A stretch of 38,119 nucleotides of DNA from positions 1 through 38,119 of the forward strand of contig CALMON010000200.1 in the NCBI GenBank assembly GCA_937871785.1, given 5' to 3'. The position numbers were made by a program, and so were the translations under genes. Position 1 is the stretch's first letter, and every line of letters starts with the position of its first letter. Below are positions 24,724 to 35,592 of this stretch, one piece after another. Under the pieces are notes generated by a model. That model was not told the origin of the DNA. It saw only the letters and a program-made list of their open reading frames with translations, and ran no database searches. This DNA is from an uncultured Granulicella sp. Lineage in GTDB: Bacteria; Acidobacteriota; Terriglobia; Terriglobales; Acidobacteriaceae.

Positions 24724-25161
24724 GGGCTCGCCCTAGTCTACCGGATGACGCTTGCCGAGGCGTTCTCGGCCCCGGATTGCGCGATTTGTCGGAAGAAGAC
24801 CAAGCCCTGACTCACAACTCACCACTGACGACTCAAAACTGACCCGTACACCGAATCACGTGGTTTTCACAGGGGTGCCTAAAGTCACAGCTCCCGAGAT
24901 CGCAGCGTACCCGTGGGAAAGCCCAGCCCTAGAGCCCAGACCTGGAGCCCAGACCTAGAGCCCAGCTCTAGAGCCCAGCCTAGAGCCAAGCCCTATCCAG
25001 AAGCCATGGCGGATGCTGCGAAACAGTGCCCGGGAGGCTCTGATTCCGTCCGAAGCAGGTGGCCTCGCTACCCTCAGCGGCTCAAGCCGCACTCATTATG
25101 CAAGCTTTGGGCGACCGGTAAACCCGTCGCCTGACGAAACAAGGACGTCATCAAAGCCTTT
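24724..25161. other. 438-base non-coding region with repeats
   Basis: I see no gene. It contains a stretch of short ACTCA/ACTGAC-like phrases (about 24808-24845), the 13-bp tandem repeat described separately, and a small hairpin GGCGAC (25110-25115) with GTCGCC (25126-25131) near the end of ada. Confidence 0.5.
24921..24995. repeat. 13-bp imperfect tandem repeat, six copies
   Basis: Copies of GAGCCCAGACCTA start at about 24921 (partial), 24932, 24945, 24958, 24971 and 24983, with 11 to 13 bases each and one to three differences. It lies in the gene-free stretch between the broken ABC gene and ada. Confidence 0.85.
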
Positions 25162-26280
25162 CTAGCCCTGCTCGGTTTCCAGCAGCCAGCGCTTGCGTTC
25201 GACGCCCCACCGGTAGCCGGTCAACTTGCCGCCCGCGCCCACCACACGATGGCACGGCACCACCATTGCCAAGGCGTTGGCCCCGCAAGCCGCGCCCACG
25301 GCTCGAACCGATTTTGGCGCGCCGATGGCTTCTGCGATCTCCGCGTAGGTTCGGGTTTCGCCGCGGGGAATCTGCCGCAACGCCCGCCAAACCCGTTGCT
25401 GAAACGCCGTCGCCCGCACGTGGAAGGGCAGGGCCGACGCCGTCGGGTTTTCGCGCAGATGGCTCAGCACCGAACGCATTTCGGCACCGAGGCCCCCATC
25501 GTCGCGCCGCAGCACGGCCTGCGGAAACCGATCGCGCAGCTCGGCCGCCGCTTCGCCGTCGCCGTCCGCAAAGAGCACCGCGCATAGCCCTCGAGCCGTG
25601 CTGCCGACGAGAATTTTGCCGAGCGGCGAGTCTGCCACCGCGTAGCGAATCGTTTCGCCCGCGCCGCCGTCGCGCATGGCTGTCGGGGTCATGCCGAGCG
25701 TGGCGTCCGCATCCTCATACAAGCGGCTGCCGGAGCCGAAACCCGCCTCATACACCGCGTCCGTTATGGGAGATTTTGATGCTGGCCTTCCCGCCTCGTT
25801 CAGCGCGGCCGCCTGGCGCGCGCTCACCCGTTCGCGAAACCGCTCCTTGCGCTGCTCGCGCGCGAACTCGCCCGGCGTCACCCCGAGCACACGCTTGAAC
25901 CCGCGCAGCACGGCGAATTTACCGACACCGGCCACTTCGGCCATTTTGTCGAGCGAAACCCGGGAGCCGCGGCTTCCGGTCTGCGAAGCCATGTAGTCCG
26001 CCGCGCGGGCGATCGCCTCCGCCTGCGGGTCGGCTTTGGGCTCGACGCGGGCCGGATCGCAGCGCAGGCAGGCGCGGAACCCCGCCGCTTCCGCCGCTGC
26101 GGCAGTCGGATAGAAGCTTACGTTCTTGCGCTCCGGCCGACGGCTCGGGCAGCTCGGCTTGCAGTAGATGCCGGTCGATTTGACGCCATAAAAGAATTGC
26201 CCGTCCGCGCTCGGGTCGCGCGCCAGTACCTGTTGCCATGCCTTGCCCGCAAACACCGCCGGAGCCTGTTGTTTCGCCAT
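25162..26280 (-). CDS. ada: Ada: DNA-alkylation repair methyltransferase and regulator
   Basis: 372 residues from the ATG at 26280, chosen for AGGTGA upstream; in-frame ATGs to 26331 lack one. Three parts: an N-terminal zinc domain with C40, C44, C71 and C74 (FYGVKSTGIYCKPSCPS and CLRCDPAR), where the first Cys takes methyl groups from phosphotriesters; an AraC-type helix-turn-helix region (about 105-195); and the C-terminal O6-methylguanine methyltransferase with the active PCHR (C343). Methylated Ada activates its own gene in other bacteria. Cysteines and order are complete, so both repair and control are expected. No alkB or alkA gene is adjacent. Confidence 0.95.
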   Translation of the reverse strand: MAKQQAPAVFAGKAWQQVLARDPSADGQFFYGVKSTGIYCKPSCPSRRPERKNVSFYPTAAAAEAAGFRACLRCDPARVEPKADPQAEAIARAADYMASQTGSRGSRVSLDKMAEVAGVGKFAVLRGFKRVLGVTPGEFAREQRKERFRERVSARQAAALNEAGRPASKSPITDAVYEAGFGSGSRLYEDADATLGMTPTAMRDGGAGETIRYAVADSPLGKILVGSTARGLCAVLFADGDGEAAAELRDRFPQAVLRRDDGGLGAEMRSVLSHLRENPTASALPFHVRATAFQQRVWRALRQIPRGETRTYAEIAEAIGAPKSVRAVGAACGANALAMVVPCHRVVGAGGKLTGYRWGVERKRWLLETEQG

Positions 26281-26373
26281 GCCGCTCGTCACCTGCCTGT
26301 AGATATTGTGCATCGCAGGCGCGCCGCGCACACTCCGCCGGTTGCGGCCGAAGTGTGTTTGCTTCCGTTTACC

Positions 26374-27366
26374 TCAGCCGTGCAGCTTTTGGTGCCACGC
26401 CCAGGCGCTGGCAAGAATGTCGTCGAGGGCGGGGAACTCCGGCTGCCAGCCCAGATCCTTCTGCGCCTTGGCGCTCGACGCTACCAGCACCGCCGGGTCG
26501 CCAGCTCTTCGGCCGTGCATTTCGACCGGGATTGGCTGGCCCGTCACGCGTCGTGCGGCTTCGATCACCTCGCGCACGCTGAAGCCCTGCCCATTGCCCA
26601 GATTGTAGAGCGCCGAAGGCTGCCGCTCCAGCGACCGGAGCGCGAGCAGGTGCGCCCGCGCCAGGTCGCCTACGTGAACGTAATCGCGAATGCAGGTGCC
26701 GTCGACCGTCGGGTAGTCGTCGCCATAGATGCTGATGGCGGCGCGCCGTCCCAGGGCCACGTCGAGGATGATGGGGATCAGGTGCGACTCCGGCTCATGC
26801 GCTTCGCCGTACGCGGCCATGCTGTTTGCAGCGAGCGCCCCCGCCACGTTGAAGTAGCGCAGCGTCGCATAGCGCAGCCCGTGGATGCGCCCGAACCAGC
26901 CCAGCATCTGCTCCACCAGCAGCTTCGACTCGCCATAGGCGTTGGTTGGATTAAGCCGCGCGGTTTCTACGATGGGCGACGTTTCTGGCTCGCCGTAAAC
27001 GGCCGCCGTGGAGCTGAACACCAGACGGTCGGTCCCGGTTTCAGCCAGCGCGCGCAGAAAAGCGAGCGTTTTGGCGGTATTGGCTTCAAAATACAGGCCG
27101 GGTTGCTTCATCGACTCGCCCGCTTCAATCAGAGCGGCGAAGTGAAACACGCCGTCGAACCGGGTTTCGGTCAGCAACCTCGTCATGGTGGCGGCGTCGG
27201 CGATGTCGGCTTCCACCAGCCGTGCGGCGTCAGGTACTGCTCCCGAGCGCGAGTGACAAAAGTTATCCACGATCGTGACCGCGTGACCCGCCGCCAGCAG
27301 GAGCCGCGAAAGCGTGCCGCCGATATAGCCGGCGCCGCCGGTAACGAGATAGTTCTGAGGAATCAT
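26374..27366 (-). CDS. galE: UDP-glucose 4-epimerase
   Basis: 330 residues from the ATG at 27366; the frame extends to a GTG at 27408 but the family start aligns with MIPQNYLVTGGAGYIGG. It interconverts UDP-glucose and UDP-galactose, feeding galactose use and surface polysaccharides. Extended short-chain dehydrogenase fold: NAD motif GGAGYIG (10-16), the FSSTAAVYG strand with catalytic Ser/Thr, and Y144-x-x-x-K148 in NAYGESK. The C-terminal IRDYVHVGDLARAH and GNGQGFSVREVI are GalE-typical. Length is normal. It follows a small membrane-protein gene on the same strand by 78 bases, and ada follows by 93. Confidence 0.93.
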   Translation of the reverse strand: MIPQNYLVTGGAGYIGGTLSRLLLAAGHAVTIVDNFCHSRSGAVPDAARLVEADIADAATMTRLLTETRFDGVFHFAALIEAGESMKQPGLYFEANTAKTLAFLRALAETGTDRLVFSSTAAVYGEPETSPIVETARLNPTNAYGESKLLVEQMLGWFGRIHGLRYATLRYFNVAGALAANSMAAYGEAHEPESHLIPIILDVALGRRAAISIYGDDYPTVDGTCIRDYVHVGDLARAHLLALRSLERQPSALYNLGNGQGFSVREVIEAARRVTGQPIPVEMHGRRAGDPAVLVASSAKAQKDLGWQPEFPALDDILASAWAWHQKLHG

Positions 27367-27444
27367 AAGAATGCGTCGAGTTGCCGTGTGGAGGCAGGCG
27401 GAGTTCACCTGCGGAAGCGTCCAGGAGCTACGATCGAACTCGAA

Positions 27445-27936
27445 CTAGGTGTTGTTGCACTTGTCGTACCCGATTTCATGCGGTGCCGGCCAGACGAACG
27501 TGCCCGTCTTCTTATCCACGCGGATAAAGGCGCAGGTGGGCGCGTTGTTCAGCTTTGCCGCCACGATGATGCCGGTGCCGAACGTCCCGGAGCCTTCCGT
27601 TTTGGAAATCTCGATCACATGCGAGGTGATCGGCCCTTTGACCGGCGACTGGGTCGTCCAGTCCTCGGTAAAGCGGCTGACGGGGTAGTCGGGGTCGTTC
27701 TGGCCGTTGTTGTAGATGCCGTAGGCCTTTGCGTAATCTTTGGCTTCAAGCGCGGTCAGGAACTGGTTGACCTTGTGTTCCGCGGGCATATTGCTAAAAA
27801 ACCAGCCATGCCCGGCGACAAAGCCGCTGACGCCGAGAACGGCGGCAAGCAGAATCGCGGCGAGCGTGCCGAAGATCAGGTTGCGCTTCAGCCGGTCGCG
27901 GCTGGGGTCGTAGGCGGGCGCGTCGATGAGTGCCAT
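27445..27936 (-). CDS. Single-pass membrane protein of unknown function
   Basis: 163 residues. A short cytoplasmic basic start (SRDRLKRNL), one membrane helix (about 20-42) and an extracytoplasmic domain of about 115 residues containing FLTALEAKDYAKAYGIYN, a helix pair of the kind found in small stalk domains that resemble DUF4878/NTF2-like folds, and two Cys (in PTCAFIR and DKCNN) that could form a disulfide. The ATG at 27936 has GAGGG further upstream. I do not recognise a specific family. The order on the minus strand is this gene, galE, then ada; a functional link is not evident. Confidence 0.78.
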   Translation of the reverse strand: MALIDAPAYDPSRDRLKRNLIFGTLAAILLAAVLGVSGFVAGHGWFFSNMPAEHKVNQFLTALEAKDYAKAYGIYNNGQNDPDYPVSRFTEDWTTQSPVKGPITSHVIEISKTEGSGTFGTGIIVAAKLNNAPTCAFIRVDKKTGTFVWPAPHEIGYDKCNNT

Positions 27937-28060
27937 GGGGTAAGTCCCTCGAAAGTATTAGACACCGCTTGGAGCGAAGCAGTTCCCCCGCAGCGTCGGC
28001 AAGTTGATTCTAGCCGACGGCTCTGCGACGCGAACCAAGGGCGGAAGGGGTTGGATCGGT

Positions 28061-28099
28061 GATCTGCGTCGGTGATCTGCGTCGGTCATCTGCGGCGGT
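28061..28099. repeat. Three 13-bp direct repeats at the end of yraN
   Basis: GATCTGCGTCGGT occurs at 28061-28073 and 28074-28086, with a variant CATCTGCGGCGGT at 28087-28099. The third copy encodes the last residues of the YraN-like protein and its stop lies at the copy border. Confidence 0.75.
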
Positions 28100-28604
28100 T
28101 AAAGCCGGGCCGTTCGTTATGACGCCCGAACGCGTCCGGAAAGTGCTCGAACTCGGTCCCGGACGGGAGCAGGTAGACCGACAGGAGATCGAAGCGTAAG
28201 ACGACGCGGTCGCGCTGCGCCCGGGGAAGCTGCCGCAGGTAGGCCGCTGCGAGTAGCCGCAACTGCCGCTTCTTATCCGCATCGACAGCGGTTTCGGCGG
28301 GGGCGAAGTCGCGCGCGGTGCGGGACTTCACTTCGAAGATCACCAGTGTCGGTGCGGGCTGCGTGCGCAGGTCCCAAGCGACGAGATCGAGGTCGCCGCG
28401 CACCGTGGCGCTGGTCCAGCGCTCGGCAACGACGGTGTAGCCGAGCCGCCGGATGTGGAAGAAGGCAAGTTGCTCCCCGCGCATGCCGGTAACGAGGTGC
28501 GGCGGCAGTTTGCTGGGCGGGGCGAAGCGCTGCAGGGCTGCCAGCGTGCGCTGCTGCAGGTTCAGCCGGCGTGAGGCCGAATCCAGGGTGCCCACATTTT
28601 CCAT
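28086..28604 (-). CDS. yraN: YraN family (UPF0102) putative nuclease
   Basis: 172 residues. Restriction-endonuclease-like fold of the YraN/UPF0102 family: an N-terminal MRGEQLAFFHIRRLGYTVVAERW segment, then the active-site pattern GDLDLVAWD (D), LVIFEVKSR (E-x-K) and VDADKKRQLRLLAAAYL. All three catalytic positions are present. The N-terminal extension (about 40 residues) is longer than in E. coli. Family function is not settled; a DNA-repair or Holliday-junction role is suggested by the fold. It begins two bases after the stop of the gene upstream on the same strand, so the two are probably translated from one message. Confidence 0.9.
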   Translation of the reverse strand: MENVGTLDSASRRLNLQQRTLAALQRFAPPSKLPPHLVTGMRGEQLAFFHIRRLGYTVVAERWTSATVRGDLDLVAWDLRTQPAPTLVIFEVKSRTARDFAPAETAVDADKKRQLRLLAAAYLRQLPRAQRDRVVLRFDLLSVYLLPSGTEFEHFPDAFGRHNERPGFNRRR

Positions 28605-28606
28605 CT

Positions 28607-30765
<2,159 letters not shown>

Positions 30766-30780
30766 TAGGCTTGTCGCATC

Positions 30781-31542
30781 ATGAACACGCCGAATCCGCT
30801 GCCTAGTTTCGACCAAGCAGATTTCGCCCGCGCCGATTACGCGAATGCCCAGGCGCCGCCTGACGCCTGCGCGTATTGCTATCGCGGTCTGCCTGGCGAA
30901 TACTATCGCGTCGACGGTCACCTGGCCTGCCCGCAATGCGCGGGGCACACGCAGAGCCTTGTTCCGCCGGACTCGCATAAGGCGTATTCGAAGGCGCTGC
31001 TCTACGGCATGGTAACGGCGGCGCTCTGTTGTATCGCGTACGCGCTGCTGGAAATGACCGGCTTCATGATCGGGTATGTCGCGATCGGCGTTGGCTGGGC
31101 TGTCGCCAAAGCGATGATGAAGGCGTCTAACGGTCTCGGCGGGCGCCGCTACCAATGGACCGCGATGCTGCTCACCTATGCGGCTATCTCGATTGCGTTT
31201 ATGCCGGTCATGTTCAAAGCCATCAATAACAGCCGCGCCAAGCACGCGACGACATCAGGACAAACCGCAGGCACGCCAGCATCCACGCCCAACACGCCTG
31301 CCACTGCTGGTACCGCCCCCAAGCCGGCGGGCGGCTTCGGCAAAGCGATTCTGGCTATGGCGCTGCTGTGCGCCATCGGCTTGTTCTCGCCGTTTCTAAA
31401 GTTTTTCTTCAGCGTCGGCATCGGCCTGTTTGGCTTGTTCTTTCTCTTCATCGGCATGCAAACCGCCTGGCGGCTTACCCGGCGCACGGCCGCGGTCATC
31501 GACGGCCCTTATGCAAGCTCCGCCACCATCCCGTCGCTCTAG
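30781..31542 (+). CDS. Zinc-ribbon membrane protein of unknown function
   Basis: 253 residues. The N-terminus has CAYC and CPQC, a four-Cys pattern of a zinc ribbon (about residues 31-56), then about four membrane helices in two hairpins (about 76-120 and 190-235) separated by a Thr/Pro/Ala-rich linker. The first hairpin has IGYVAIGVGWAVAKAMM, shared with the following gene (IGYLAIGVAYLVARAMM), as is an SFDQA motif near the N-terminus. The two are therefore paralogues, one with and one without the zinc ribbon. The ATG is 15 bases after the pyrG stop and has no ribosome site, suggesting translation coupled to pyrG or a weak start. Function unknown. Confidence 0.82.
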   Translation: MNTPNPLPSFDQADFARADYANAQAPPDACAYCYRGLPGEYYRVDGHLACPQCAGHTQSLVPPDSHKAYSKALLYGMVTAALCCIAYALLEMTGFMIGYVAIGVGWAVAKAMMKASNGLGGRRYQWTAMLLTYAAISIAFMPVMFKAINNSRAKHATTSGQTAGTPASTPNTPATAGTAPKPAGGFGKAILAMALLCAIGLFSPFLKFFFSVGIGLFGLFFLFIGMQTAWRLTRRTAAVIDGPYASSATIPSL

Positions 31543-31706
31543 AAGTCTCCTCTTGTAAGGTATTGTCGCCAAACTTTGTCATGCTCCGCCCGCGGCAAAA
31601 GCCTGACAACTCAGATGAGGGAGCTACACAAAGTCCGCTACGCCGGTGGGCCCTTTCGCTGTCCGCTTAGGCGCCGCCGCGACCGGTGCGGTATCATTCG
31701 GGCACC

Positions 31707-32246
31707 ATGTCCCTCACCCCTCCCAGCTTCGATCAGGCCGAATACACCCAGGTTCCTCCGCCGCTGAGCCCGCAGCCGCTCGAACCGGCTGACGGCAGCG
31801 CCTTTGCCAAGGCGATCGTTTTCGGGCTGGTTGGCGTGGTCGCGGGAGCCCTGATCTACGCGGCGTTCATCCTGATCACGCACATCCAGATCGGCTATCT
31901 TGCCATCGGCGTCGCCTACCTGGTGGCCAGGGCGATGATGGTCGGCTCTGGCAACCGCGGCGGGCGCAACTATCAGATTGCCGCCATCGTGCTGACGCTG
32001 GTTTCGGTCGCGCTCGGCAACGCGTTCATGATTCTTTGGAGCGCGCATAGCGACCAGGGCGCGTCCCTTTCGCTGGGCAATCTCATGGTGGCCCTGCCGT
32101 ACGGCTTTGAAGAGCCGTTTTTGGAGTTCAAGGACAATGCCTTTGGCGGCGCCATCGGCATCTTTATCCTGTATATCGGGCTGCGCGCCGCCTGGCGTAT
32201 GACTTCCGGCCTGCCGGGAGCGTCGCAGCATCCGTTCCGGCGGTAG
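31707..32246 (+). CDS. Membrane protein, paralogue lacking the zinc ribbon
   Basis: 179 residues from the ATG at 31707; an in-frame ATG at 31686 adds seven. A short Pro-rich cytoplasmic start containing SFDQAEY is followed by three to four membrane helices: about 37-58 and 64-82 (IGYLAIGVAYLVARAMMVG), about 92-112, and one near the C-terminus (GAIGIFILYIGLRAAW, where the preceding gene has FLFIGMQTAW). It aligns with the preceding gene over the first helix pair and the last helix. No ribosome site precedes the ATG. Function unknown; co-regulation with the paralogue is likely from position but not shown. Confidence 0.8.
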   Translation: MSLTPPSFDQAEYTQVPPPLSPQPLEPADGSAFAKAIVFGLVGVVAGALIYAAFILITHIQIGYLAIGVAYLVARAMMVGSGNRGGRNYQIAAIVLTLVSVALGNAFMILWSAHSDQGASLSLGNLMVALPYGFEEPFLEFKDNAFGGAIGIFILYIGLRAAWRMTSGLPGASQHPFRR

Positions 32247-32317
32247 GGCGCTGCCGCTCGAGAGAATGTTTCGCTTCAGTTTGACACGTCGCTCCTATTT
32301 ACCCGTAAAGGTCCTCT

Positions 32318-34249
32318 ATGCGCCTGGCTCTCTGCTCCCTTCTACTCGTCTCGCCTTTTGCGGTTTCTTGCGCGGCTGCTCAAACACCCATCACCCTGGC
32401 GGTCGACCTCACCGATGCCCCGCGGAAAATTCTGCACGCGCAGGAAACGATCCCGGTGCGGCCCGGGCCGATGACGCTGGTCTATCCGAAGTGGATTCCC
32501 GGCGAGCACGGTCCGACCGGGCCCATCGACAATCAGGCGGGGTTCGTCATTTCTGCGAGCAACGGGAGCGGCAACGGGCAAAACATCAAGTGGGAGCGGG
32601 ATAAGGTCGATATGTACGCGTACCACATCGTCGTGCCCGCCGGCGTGACGTCGCTCAACCTCAAAATGGACTTCCTCGCCACCGCCGCCGCGCAGGGTTT
32701 TTCCGCCGGCGCCAGCACCAGCGCGAACCTCGCGCTTCTATCGTGGAACTCGGTCGTGGTGTATCCGGAGGGTGCTAAGGCTTCTGACGTGATGGTTTCG
32801 CCCTCCATGACGACGCCAGGAGGTTGGCGCTTCGGTACGGCACTCGAAGTTGACAATGTAACCCATGGCCCAGGTTGCTTCGCCCGCATCAACGACGGCC
32901 AAACGTTCTGCAGCTTCAAAACAGTCTCGCTGGAGCAACTCGTCGACTCGCCCGTCCTCGCCGGCCGCTGGTTCCGCGAGATCCCCCTCGCCACCGACAC
33001 CACTCCCAAGCACTATCTCGACCTCGCCGGCGACGGCCCCGAAGACATCGCGCTTTCCGACGAGCACATCGCCCAGTTCTCGAAGCTCATCCGCGAAACC
33101 GGCGCGCTCTACAAGTCGCGCCACTACGGCAGCTACCATTTCCTCGTCACGCTGTCCGACCAGGTGTCGCACTTCGGCCTCGAGCACCACCAGTCGTCCG
33201 ACGACCGCGTCGAGCACAACACCTTCACCGACGACAGCGCCTTCATTGCCAACGGCCTGCTGCTACCGCACGAGTTCACCCATAGCTGGAACGGCAAATA
33301 TCGCCGTCCCGCCGGGCTCGCCACGCCCAACTACCAGGTGCCCATGGAAGGCGACCTCCTTTGGGTGTACGAGGGGCTTACCGAATACCTGGGCGACGTA
33401 CTCGCCGCGCGCTGCGGCATCTGGTCCGCGCCTATCTACACCGCTCGCCTGGCGACGGTGGCCGCGTACCTGACCGACGCGCGCCCCGGCCGCACCTGGC
33501 GCGACCTCCAAGATACCGCCACCGAGGCGCAGATTTTGTACAACGTCGGCGGAGCCTACGACAACTATCGCCGCGGCACCGACTACTACGATGAAGGCGA
33601 GCTGCTTTGGCTCGAAGCCGACCTGCTGATTCGTTCGAAGACGAAGGGAGCGAAGTCGCTGAACGATTTTGCCGCCGCGTTTGAAGGCCTTGGTGGCAAC
33701 ACACCACCAAAGGTGGTGACGTACAAATTTGAGGACATCGTCGCTGCCTTGAATGCGGTCGTGCCCTACGACTGGACCGGTTTCCTGCGCTCGCGGCTCG
33801 ACTCGAACCAACTCCACGCGCCCGAAATGCCAGGCCTCAACACGCTTTCCGGCTATAAGCTCGTTTATACCGATCACCCCAATTTCTGGTCGCAACTGAG
33901 CGAAGCGCAGGCCGGCACCATCGACACGCGCTACTCGCTCGGTCTGCAGATCGGCCCCGACGGCCGCGTCGGTGACGTGATTGTCGGCGGCCTGGGGGAC
34001 CAGGCAGGCTTCGGCCCGGGGATGCGGGTGCTCGCCGTCAACGGCCGTGGTTATAGCTGGTCTTTGCTGCGCGCCGCCATCAAGGAAGCGCAGGGAAAAG
34101 GTCCGGCCATTGAATTTATCGTGGAAAATACGGGATACTACAAGGTCATTCGGCTCGACTATCACGACGGTGAAAAATATCCCGACTTCCAACGCGTGGA
34201 CGGCACCCCGGCTCGCCTCGACGATATCTTGAAGCCGATGACGAACTAA
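32318..34249 (+). CDS. M61 family metallopeptidase with PDZ domain
   Basis: 643 residues; the ATG at 32318 is preceded by AAAGGTCCTCT. Signal peptide (about 1-21). An M61 glycyl-aminopeptidase-type protein: an N-terminal beta domain, a central zinc peptidase with HEFTHSWNGK (318-327) and the third ligand E352 in YEGLTEY, the family's FGLEHHQSS (287-294), and a C-terminal PDZ domain (about 535-610) with DVIVGGLGDQAGFGPGMRVLAVNG. All three zinc ligands are present and the length is normal. It probably trims peptides in the periplasm. The flanking genes are unrelated, and it ends at a strong hairpin. Confidence 0.94.
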   Translation: MRLALCSLLLVSPFAVSCAAAQTPITLAVDLTDAPRKILHAQETIPVRPGPMTLVYPKWIPGEHGPTGPIDNQAGFVISASNGSGNGQNIKWERDKVDMYAYHIVVPAGVTSLNLKMDFLATAAAQGFSAGASTSANLALLSWNSVVVYPEGAKASDVMVSPSMTTPGGWRFGTALEVDNVTHGPGCFARINDGQTFCSFKTVSLEQLVDSPVLAGRWFREIPLATDTTPKHYLDLAGDGPEDIALSDEHIAQFSKLIRETGALYKSRHYGSYHFLVTLSDQVSHFGLEHHQSSDDRVEHNTFTDDSAFIANGLLLPHEFTHSWNGKYRRPAGLATPNYQVPMEGDLLWVYEGLTEYLGDVLAARCGIWSAPIYTARLATVAAYLTDARPGRTWRDLQDTATEAQILYNVGGAYDNYRRGTDYYDEGELLWLEADLLIRSKTKGAKSLNDFAAAFEGLGGNTPPKVVTYKFEDIVAALNAVVPYDWTGFLRSRLDSNQLHAPEMPGLNTLSGYKLVYTDHPNFWSQLSEAQAGTIDTRYSLGLQIGPDGRVGDVIVGGLGDQAGFGPGMRVLAVNGRGYSWSLLRAAIKEAQGKGPAIEFIVENTGYYKVIRLDYHDGEKYPDFQRVDGTPARLDDILKPMTN

Positions 34250-34300
34250 ATCTTCCTGCCTGCAATGTAGGTCTTGTTTTCAATGCCGAAAGCCAGACCC

Positions 34301-34333
34301 AGACCATCCCAGGCCGAAGGCCTGGGATGGTCT
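34301..34333. terminator. Strong hairpin after the M61 gene
   Basis: A 15-bp perfect stem, AGACCATCCCAGGCC (34301-34315) with its complement at 34319-34333, has a three-base loop and lies 51 bases past the stop, between convergent genes. No U tract follows on either strand. Confidence 0.65.
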
Positions 34334-34335
34334 AC

Positions 34336-34372
34336 AGAAGAGAACAAATCGCCATCCGTGCGGTTCTCTTCT
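34336..34372 (-). terminator. Second hairpin, overlapping the stop of the BrkB-type gene
   Basis: AGAAGAGAAC (34336-34345) pairs with GTTCTCTTCT (34363-34372). The right arm contains part of the stop codon of the minus-strand gene. It lies directly beside the previous hairpin, giving two adjacent stems between convergent genes. Confidence 0.45.
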
Positions 34373-35444
34373 ACACAGCCGCTCCGGGCTCGGCAGTAAC
34401 ATGGTCCGGAATATGACCTGCATCCTTCAATTGTTTTTCAGCGACAGCCGCATGAATTTCCGAGTTTATTTCCGCCCCTGCCAGTAAGGTTAAACCAGTA
34501 ACATAGAACCACGTCAGCAGAATGATCACGGCCCCTAGTGATCCATAGGTCGCTGAAAAACTATTGAAATAGTGCAGATACAGCCGAAATCCAAGCGAAG
34601 CAATAAACCAGAATAGAATGCCGATAGCCGCTCCCGGAGTCAGCCAGTGCCACTTTTTATTCTGAATATCCGGAGCATAGTAGTAAATAATTGCAAACAA
34701 AAGCATCAGCAGAGCCAACACAACGATCCATGCGGCGATCTTAAGCAGGATAATTTCTGTGCTTACGAGATAATGATTCCAATGTTGAAGCCGGATTCGC
34801 TTTACAAGGTAATCGGTGGTCAACAGTGAACCCAGCGTCAGCAGGATCACCATACTGAGCAGGACCGTCACCCCGATCGCCTGCAGCTTGGCCTTCCAGT
34901 ATGGCCGGGTCTCTCGCACCTTGTAGACGGTATTCGCTGTGTCCTGAATGGCCGCGAAGCCCACGCTCGCCGACCAGATGGCGGCCATCAGTCCAAATAC
35001 AATTTTCCCGCCAGTCGCCGACTGCGCCGTTTGATTGAACGTGTCCAGCACAATCTGAAAGGCCGATTTAGGAATCACAATCGACAGGTAATTCAGCATC
35101 GCGAGGTACACAGTGGACGTCGTTTTCGCGAGCAGCCCCAGGATGCTCGACCCAAACACCAACGTCGGGAAAAGCGCGAACAGAAAATAATAGCCAAGCT
35201 CGGCGGCACGCGAAACCAAGTTGTCGTCTATAAACGAGTTCGCTGTCCGCTTCAGCACGACCCACGGCGAAGCTCCTTGAAAGTCCCACATGTTGTGTAC
35301 CGGCGACCGCGACACCTCATTCCAGATGCGCTGGCGCAACGGGTCGGCGTGGGCCACCGTGTGGTCCTTCGAATCCATGGGAGCTGCAGCGGGAACGCCG
35401 CCGCCAACGCCACCACTTCCACCTGGGGCAGGCGTTTCAGGCAT
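34371..35444 (-). CDS. YihY/BrkB family membrane protein
   Basis: 357 residues. A Gly/Pro-rich cytoplasmic start, a short amphipathic region (WVVLKRTANSFIDDNLVSRAAELGYYFLFALFP, which is the family hallmark around residues 61-93), then six membrane helices. The A-x-x-x-x-Y-x-x-x-x-S/A-type first helix and the YYYAPD segment near residue 264 are conserved in the family. The name derives from BrkB of Bordetella but most members have no known role; earlier calls of ribonuclease BN were wrong. The coding sequence is visibly richer in A and T than its neighbours, which could mean transfer. The start at 35444 has no strong ribosome site; later ATGs are possible. Confidence 0.88.
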   Translation of the reverse strand: MPETPAPGGSGGVGGGVPAAAPMDSKDHTVAHADPLRQRIWNEVSRSPVHNMWDFQGASPWVVLKRTANSFIDDNLVSRAAELGYYFLFALFPTLVFGSSILGLLAKTTSTVYLAMLNYLSIVIPKSAFQIVLDTFNQTAQSATGGKIVFGLMAAIWSASVGFAAIQDTANTVYKVRETRPYWKAKLQAIGVTVLLSMVILLTLGSLLTTDYLVKRIRLQHWNHYLVSTEIILLKIAAWIVVLALLMLLFAIIYYYAPDIQNKKWHWLTPGAAIGILFWFIASLGFRLYLHYFNSFSATYGSLGAVIILLTWFYVTGLTLLAGAEINSEIHAAVAEKQLKDAGHIPDHVTAEPGAAV

Positions 35445-35592
35445 GATCGTCGACTCCGGAGGCCGTATAGCGCGTTTGCGTAACCATACACGCTCAGATG
35501 CAGACGGGTGCCGCGGCGTCGGCTGCCATGAAGCCGGCTCGAAACCTTACGCCTGCCGGTGCATCTGTACGTATGTAGACGCCAACCTTACG

